From positions 6,268,001 to 6,332,000 of the forward strand of contig NC_136001.1 of NCBI RefSeq assembly GCF_048128805.1: a stretch of 64,000 nucleotides of DNA, written 5' to 3'. The stretch comes from Centroberyx gerrardi. Lineage: Eukaryota > Chordata > Actinopteri > Beryciformes > Berycidae. The notes below the pieces were generated by a model. It was not told where the DNA came from, ran no database searches, and saw only the letters and a list, made by a program, of their open reading frames with translations. How positions within the stretch are numbered: position 1 is the first letter of the stretch; each line of letters begins with the position of its first letter. Both the position numbers and the translations under genes were made by a program. Positions 58,083 through 64,000 of this stretch are shown here, piece by piece.

Positions 58083-58635
58083 CCTACACACGTGCACACA
58101 CAGGCAGCCGGCGGGCCAGGGGTCCTTTATTGATATGTCCCATGGATTAGCGGCTAAAAGTCTTTCTTCCCGGCCGGTTGGAGGTGGAGAGGCTCGGACG
58201 GAGGGTAATGATTGTGTCAGAGGGGTCCTGAACTTCAAACCCTTCCTCCCCACCGGGGGGAAAGGGAAAAGCCGGACCCTCGGCGGGCACGGCGCTCCCC
58301 CGGGCCTTTCATGTCCCTGGTTAGACCCCTTCTATCTGAGCCGGGCGTCCAGCCACCGAGGACGGGGTCAATACACACAGATAATGTCACACAGTATTGA
58401 GAGCCACTGATAAATGAGTGAGCCCATTCACCAGACAGATCCAAGCCAGCGGATAATTGACGTGGCTCAGAGCCGAAGTCAATAAATTGTAATATTCTGT
58501 ATTGATTCTTCTGATTGATTGATTGGTAATTGGCAGGGTGTTGGAGGCCAGATGCTGCAAATGTGACTCCTTGATTCCTCATTCATATATTAGCTCCTGT
58601 TTATCAGGAAGCATAGGCCCACAGTCTGCTCTGAT

Positions 58636-58674
58636 ATATACAGTATATATATATATATATATATTTATATATAA
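58636..58674 (+). repeat. (TA)n microsatellite
   Basis: TATATA run with single interruptions. Confidence 0.85.
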
Positions 58675-58743
58675 AATTGCACTCATTTTCTCTCAAAACA
58701 GCTATTCAGCAGTTTGATCGTGGTTGCACTTGTAAGAACTAAC

Positions 58744-58963
58744 GGTAACACTTTACATGAAGTGCACTGGGATCCCTTACAAGCAGATTATAATCCCATT
58801 TAATATCATTAACTATGAAGTTGCCCATAAAGTATTTAGCCCCCTACATTTTTGTTCATTGGGTTAATTCTACATGCTCTGATTATAAAAATGATCATGC
58901 GCTCACAATGTGCTTATAATGCACTAATGATGCCTTATAATGAGCAATTCAAGTAAAGTTACC
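58744..58963. mobile_element. MITE with GGTAACACTTTAC ends
   Basis: The left end GGTAACACTTTACATGAAGT and right end AATTCAAGTAAAGTTACC are imperfect inverted repeats of a common fish repeat. No frame inside. Confidence 0.6.
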
Positions 58964-60064
58964 GAACACATTTTATTGTGTTTGGCTAGTTATTAATGTG
59001 GACAAGCCTCTAATAACTAATAATGTTAACTTCTCCAGAAAGTTGACATTCAAATCACCTTGAATGACACCATCTGATTGGAAGTCTAACTTCACCCTCT
59101 GTGTTTTAATGGAGATCAAAACCAAATGTGCATATTGCTCCCGAGAATGCAGCATTTCAGGAAAGCTTCATAAATCAGTCGAGACCAGAGAGCATTACAC
59201 TGTATATAGAGACAGTGCACTCTATCAGTTTTGAATGGGAAAATCTGTAATGCTAAATATGGCGACACCTTTGTTTGCATATCATAAAGAAAATCTGGTA
59301 ATCATACTTTCAGGTTTAGGCAACGGCAGAACTGTTATTTACGAAAACTCACGCAAGTTGGAGACAACATCAACCGTCTCTGCCAGCAACTGTTTTATTA
59401 ATACATTTGAAATAATTGAATAATAAATTTAAAAAAAAAAAAAAAATTTCTTAATAAGCATTTGTTTGACCCATTTTTTTACAAGTCAGCGTGTTGGGAA
59501 AGTGGGACAGGCGGCATTGCTAGTGTGCCTTACCTCTCCTCTCCAATTGGACTACTGGCGCCTTCATTCCTTTACCAACATGGGATGCAGACTGTTCATT
59601 CCCTTGGAGGAGGAACAGCAGCGGAGGAAGTGATGGGCTGCTATGTACACATCCTCTTTGATAGTAACCCAGGGGACACGTTGATGGTTCACTATGCCCT
59701 CTTTCCCTGAGAAAGGCGTCCTGTTAGGCTATTCCTATTGACTGTGGATGACTGCGTTTACAGTCTCCGCTGAGTGGAGTGGGCTTTAAGTTTCGCTGTG
59801 CCTTCATCTCGTTGCAGAGGCCCGTGAGATTTGATGGCTGATTCCAGCTCTCATCTGCTCAGTCTCATCCTTTAGGCGGGTGGTGTTGACCAGGCAAAGC
59901 CCCTCCTGATGGGATCCTCATTGCGTCAATTATCCATCGGATGACTCTTTGCTTCAACACTAGAAAGGCCAAGCCACTGTCAATTTACTGCTGCTTTGAA
60001 TTTTACCACTGAAATATCTCAGCTTTCAAAATGTCCGCTTTCTGTACCAAACAGTGTTAGATTT

Positions 60065-60620
60065 TTAAAGGTCCCATACTCTCCACTTTCCAGTGTTTTA
60101 TTTTATGTCTTGAGGTCCATTCAAAGCTGTGTGTGTGGTGTCATGAACCAAAAACACTCTCAATCCACTTTTACACGTTCATTTTCCAGCATCTCTCTGA
60201 GCCTTACCAAGAACAGGCTGTTTCTGTCGCTGTGTCTTTAAGGCTCATTAATATTAACGACCCTCTGTTCTGATTGGCTAACCGTTTCAAGAGTGAAACG
60301 TGAGACACCGCGGCCCGGCAGCTACAGGTAGGGAAAACTCTCTGGTAATAAACAATGACAACCGCTTAACCGCTTTGAAAAAACACTTTGTTAGTCTATT
60401 ATTTCTTACAAAAATGATAATGAGCGAACCTTTGTGACGCCACAAAGTTACGGAAGTCCAAACGGCTCGTTTAGAGGCTTGCTTAATATGGATTGTGTGG
60501 ATTTAGTCGGCGACCGTGCGTTTTGATACTTTCACCATGTTTAGATCCATCCAACTCCTTTATAATCACAGAGGCAAGGGGAATCCTGTTTTACATGGGA
60601 CCTTTTATGGGACCTTTAAA
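60065..60620. mobile_element. MITE with TTTAAAGGTCCCAT ends
   Basis: The left end TTTAAAGGTCCCATACTC and right end ATGGGACCTTTAAAAT are inverted. The right end is partly duplicated (GGGACCTTTTATGGGACCTTT). The interior contains TTCTGATTGGCTAACCG and is non-coding. Confidence 0.7.
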
Positions 60621-61430
60621 ATCACACAAGGAAATAACAGATATAATTATAATTACTCCCTTCAATTGACTGCTTGTTAGTCTTCTCTTGACCTCCCAAA
60701 TCTATTAGCTTAAATCACAAAGTGGGGCTGCAACAGAGAAGAGTGTCCCATCCCCACTCATTGAGAGGCTGTACATTTGCCCTGTTTGCCCAAATTAAAT
60801 TCTGGTGTCAGTATGGTCACTGGTGGGAAAACCCCACCCTCAGATACTCTTACACTGTAGTGTTGTAATTCACTTTTTTGGTGTACCCAGTTTCCCTCAA
60901 CCTGCCTTGTTTTCTCGTCTCCGCGGTTCTGGAAAGAAGCCCTCGCTCTTTGATTCTGACAAAACCTGACGATTACCACTGATGTTTTAGATCGCTGAGA
61001 CATTTTTCTCATATCAAACTCCATTGTAGCTGCTGGAAATATCTGGGCAGTTTCCGCAGGAGTAAGAAAAATACAAAACAAAATGGACCCAGAAATGCGC
61101 AGTACATCACCAGTAGCTATTTTTAACAGTGTTTTCGGGGTTTTTTTTTCCTTTAAGAGTGAAATCCAAAAACTGCCTCCCCCACCACACACTAAGAAGA
61201 CATTTACTTTGCTGATGTCATCTTGCGATCTTATGATTTCTGGGTAATGAAGTCCCCAAAATTCAAACAGGGTCCCTCTTGTTGCCTTTTGGGGATGCCA
61301 ATGTGTACAGTTGCCTTTAATGGATAACATACACGCAATGTAAATGTTTTAGGAGCTCCGTCTTCCATTCCTACAGTATGTTTGTGCCCACGATGGACAC
61401 TTGTGTGTGTTTACAAGCTTGCACGCTCAC

Positions 61431-61461
61431 ACACACACACACACACGCACACACACACACA
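61431..61461 (+). repeat. (CA)n microsatellite
   Basis: CA run with one CG interruption in cpne9 intron 2. Confidence 0.88.
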
Positions 61462-61857
61462 CGCCTTCCTCTTAACAGCTTGGTCACTCCCCATAAATGC
61501 TTCACTCTCTCTCTCTACCAAATGGAATCAGTTAGCCATCCGTCCCTAAACTCTCAGCCCTTTGCTGTTTTCCTCCCTTCCTCTCTCTCTCTATCTCTCT
61601 CCGTCTCAGTATTTATTAATTTAGCTTGACCCTGTTTTTCTTTTCTCTTCCTGCTCTCCTCCTGCATCTTGTTTTTTTTTTTTTTTTTCAACTTTGAAAA
61701 AGGGAGCAGAGAGGATTGGGATGCGCGGGGCCCAGCGGTGGTCGGGTCGTCATAGTCGACCGGCCTCCCGTCCCACGGAGGCAGAACCATTATGCTGATT
61801 GGCTTTCTCTACACTGCCTGGCTACGCTGTGTTCGGCTTTGATGTGGTGTGTGGTGG

Positions 61858-62300
61858 TCGGATGAGGAGAGGAGTGGAAAGAGGAGATGGGGGAGAGGAG
61901 AGGAGAGGAAAAGAAAGGAGAGGAGAGCGAAGAGGTGGAAAGAGGAGATAAGAAGAGGAAATCAGTGGATAGAGAGGAGAGGAGAGGAGACAGGAGCGAG
62001 GTGAAATGGAAGAGGCAAGAGGAGAGATAGGAGTAGAAGGGAGGAGGGGGGGGGGAGCCAAAAGGAGAGGGGAGGTGAACGAGGGGAGGCAGGGGTGGAT
62101 AGGGGGAGGAACGTCGAGAAGGGAGGATGAAAGTAAAAGAAGGAGAGCGAGATGCGGCTGATAGGAGCGCAGAGGAGATGAAGTGTCGAGGTCAGGAGGC
62201 GGCGGTGGAAAACTTGATGAGGAGGTGTGATGGGAGAGGAGGATGGGAGAGGAGGAAAAGACTGGGAGGGAGGGAGGAGAAGGAAAGCAGTAGGATAGAA
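61858..62300 (+). repeat. Long polypurine (GAGGA-rich) tract
   Basis: About 440 bp in which nearly all + strand bases are A or G, built from GAGGAGAGG, GGAAAGAGGAG and GGGAGG units with scattered interruptions. Frames on the other strand are Pro/Ser/Leu low complexity. Confidence 0.85.
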
Positions 62301-62689
62301 TAGAGGTGATTATACCCCACTGAAGGACAAAATCAAAAACACAACCTACAACTAGATCACACTATCCATATCATCAATGTCATTTCATGTTTTTTTTTTT
62401 ATTTATCTTTAAAATATTAATAAAAATGGACAAAGAACATATACAAAAATGCACTTTAGTCACATATTCCAGAAGTCAAACAGCCAGCAACATACAGCAC
62501 ACATAGCTAGATTATTGAAATGCAATTGAAAACATGATAGAAAATGTGAGATATTGTTGCTTTTAAATCATTGAGGGAGACAAGAAAATCTAATTTGCAG
62601 TCTGTTCCATTTGTAAGATGCACAGTAGCAGGAACCAGACTTACCAAGTTCAGAATTTAAGCATGGAATATTTAATATATCGCAAAACA

Positions 62690-62812
62690 AACATTTGTGT
62701 CTCAGAAATAAACAGAATTCTGCACAGTCACACTTTGGTGTCACTGAACTTTTATTTATTACATCGTGTATCGAATCGTATCGTGAGATAAGCATAGTTT
62801 CCCATCCCTAAT
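62690..62812 (-). mobile_element. Fragment of the GGGATGGGAC hAT-like family
   Basis: AGAATTCTGCACAGTCACAC and CGTATCGTGAGATAAGCATA…CCCATCCCTA are the reverse complement of the first 150 bp or so of the copy at 32544–32939. Only this end is present. Confidence 0.7.
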
Positions 62813-62823
62813 TATTACTGGAC

Positions 62824-63351
62824 TTAAAGCTGCAATAAGGGATTATACGACCACTAGAGGGTGAAAGAAACTGCAACACTTTTAGAATTAAAGCACAGCA
62901 AAGCCACTGCACTACGGAGGCCTCTAAGGACAAACCTAGAAAAGCACCGTGCATAAAGGCTAACAGCTAAGCTAACCGTACCTACAGAGAAGTGTCACCA
63001 GTTACCAGTCTCACTGCCAGATATTTCTCCTGCTGAAGGTCACATGTCCCACAATGACAAGTGAAGAGGCAGGTAACAAGTTTAGTTAAGTAGTTTAACA
63101 AGTTTACTAGTTGAACAAGTTTAGAGAGCGCTGCTTTCAAACAGCGAGGGAGGAGACAAGCTAGTTTTTAAAAAATGAACTGCTACTGAATGGAGTAGGA
63201 GGAGCTTCGTTCCAGAGCTAAACTTAACAGCAACACAGCTGCTGCTGTGTGGATATTGGTTTATATCATTATGTATCAGTGAAATCTCCACATAGCACAT
63301 ATTAGTTTCAGGATTGGTTATAAGGTTTGTTATCACTTATTGCAGGTTTAA
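62824..63351 (+). mobile_element. TTAA-flanked MITE family, copy 3
   Basis: Starts TTAAAGCTGCAATAAGGGAT and ends CACTTATTGCAGGTTTAA. It carries GACCACTAGAGGGTGAAAGA. Same orientation as copies 1 and 2. Confidence 0.75.
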
Positions 63352-64000
63352 AAGACAGTAGAGATGTGAGGAACAGGGAGCCTTATAAATGAATATAATG
63401 CAATGCATTTATCTTCTCATTGTTAGAGAAGACCAGCCAACTTATTGTTATAAATCATAATGGTGAGTGTGAAATTGATGTCCTGTAATAAAACACAATG
63501 CACTGTGGTAAACTGCAACCAGTGGCTTCAGGGCAGCAGGTGAATACAAAATGTCTTGTCAGATACACACAGGGATCCACACACGGTTGGTGGTACAAAC
63601 TGAACAATTTCCTCATAATCACCATTCTAAATTTTAGCATCATTTTAGCATGAGAGGCCATTAGGAGGAGGAGGAGGAGGAGGAGTGTTAATGGAAGTGC
63701 TGTACTGCTTTTAACCTTGAGAAGGTGTGACAAGTCCCTGAGTGTTTGGACAGACAACCGTGCTGTCAACTGAAATAGAGCTTTCTGCTGCTGAAAGCCT
63801 CTGTGCTGTTTACAGGCCGGAGCCGTCCGGTGCCGAGGAAGATGCCGCTGCTGCTCTAGCCATAGTCTATAACCCCCCTCTTTAAAGTACTACTGAGTGA
63901 GATCCCTGTTTTGTTCCATCTTTGGTGCTCAGCGCTTATCGCTGTGGTGTTTCTGTACTGCACTTCCCAGAGATCACCTGTCAATCAAACAGTGTGTCCA
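63352..64000. other. cpne9: cpne9 intron 2, right end of window
   Basis: A short GAG(GAG)n purine run at about 63666–63684 and otherwise unremarkable sequence. No exon matching the next copine block is seen. Confidence 0.5.

Noticed and set aside
60758..61330. 190-codon open frame on the minus strand inside cpne9 intron 2
   Set aside because: No recognisable domain, Lys/Thr/Ser-rich without protein-like patterning, and no promoter or splice context. Probably a chance frame in repeat-derived DNA. RNA evidence would be needed to revive it.

Overview
This 64 kb window is vertebrate, and almost certainly teleost fish, nuclear DNA. Genes are split into many short exons with consensus GT–AG splice sites. 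Introns carry long (TG)n and (TC)n microsatellites, and the non-coding DNA is full of short DNA transposons (hAT-type with 8-bp target duplications, Tc1/mariner-type, and TTAA-flanked MITEs) of kinds common in fish. There are no prokaryotic features, rRNA, tRNA or CRISPR that I could support.

Three genes can be reconstructed, all on the + strand. (1) About 8.9–13.5 kb: catsper1, the pore subunit of the sperm calcium channel CatSper, 11 coding exons, nominally 378 aa. Every exon junction is intact except that the S6 exon carries a 413-bp hAT-type MITE with perfect terminal repeats and a perfect 8-bp target duplication. (2) 15.5–40.8 kb: mtmr14 (hJUMPY, a phosphoinositide 3-phosphatase), 19 coding exons giving an uninterrupted 653-codon frame with the catalytic CX5R loop, and a 3' UTR that probably reaches 43.7 kb. 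(3) From 46.07 kb and running off the right edge: the first two coding exons of a copine, called cpne9 from its sequence and because MTMR14–CPNE9 is the mammalian gene order.

Layout: 1–8 kb is repeat-dense DNA without a recognisable host gene. It holds a decayed Tc1/mariner-like element with a transposase N-terminal fragment, a 0.73-kb fold-back, a Tc1-type terminal fragment, and the antisense C-terminal remnant of a LINE with a restriction-like endonuclease. 13.5–15.0 kb is ordinary intergenic sequence before the mtmr14 promoter. The mtmr14 introns hold the microsatellites and many MITEs; intron 18 (34.2–40.6 kb) is an hAT landing zone with adjacent and nested insertions. 43.7–46.0 kb is the mtmr14–cpne9 interval, with pyrimidine-rich tracts. 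46.1–64 kb is cpne9 introns 1 and 2, filled with MITEs, tandem repeats and a long purine tract.

The most interesting observation is the catsper1 exon insertion. Read straight through, it truncates the channel inside S6. But the insertion boundaries also supply a GT and an AG that, if used, would remove the element as a 415-nt intron and leave the frame intact with two extra cysteine codons. That makes it either a fresh pseudogenising hit in a gene lost repeatedly in teleosts, or a candidate transposon-derived intron.
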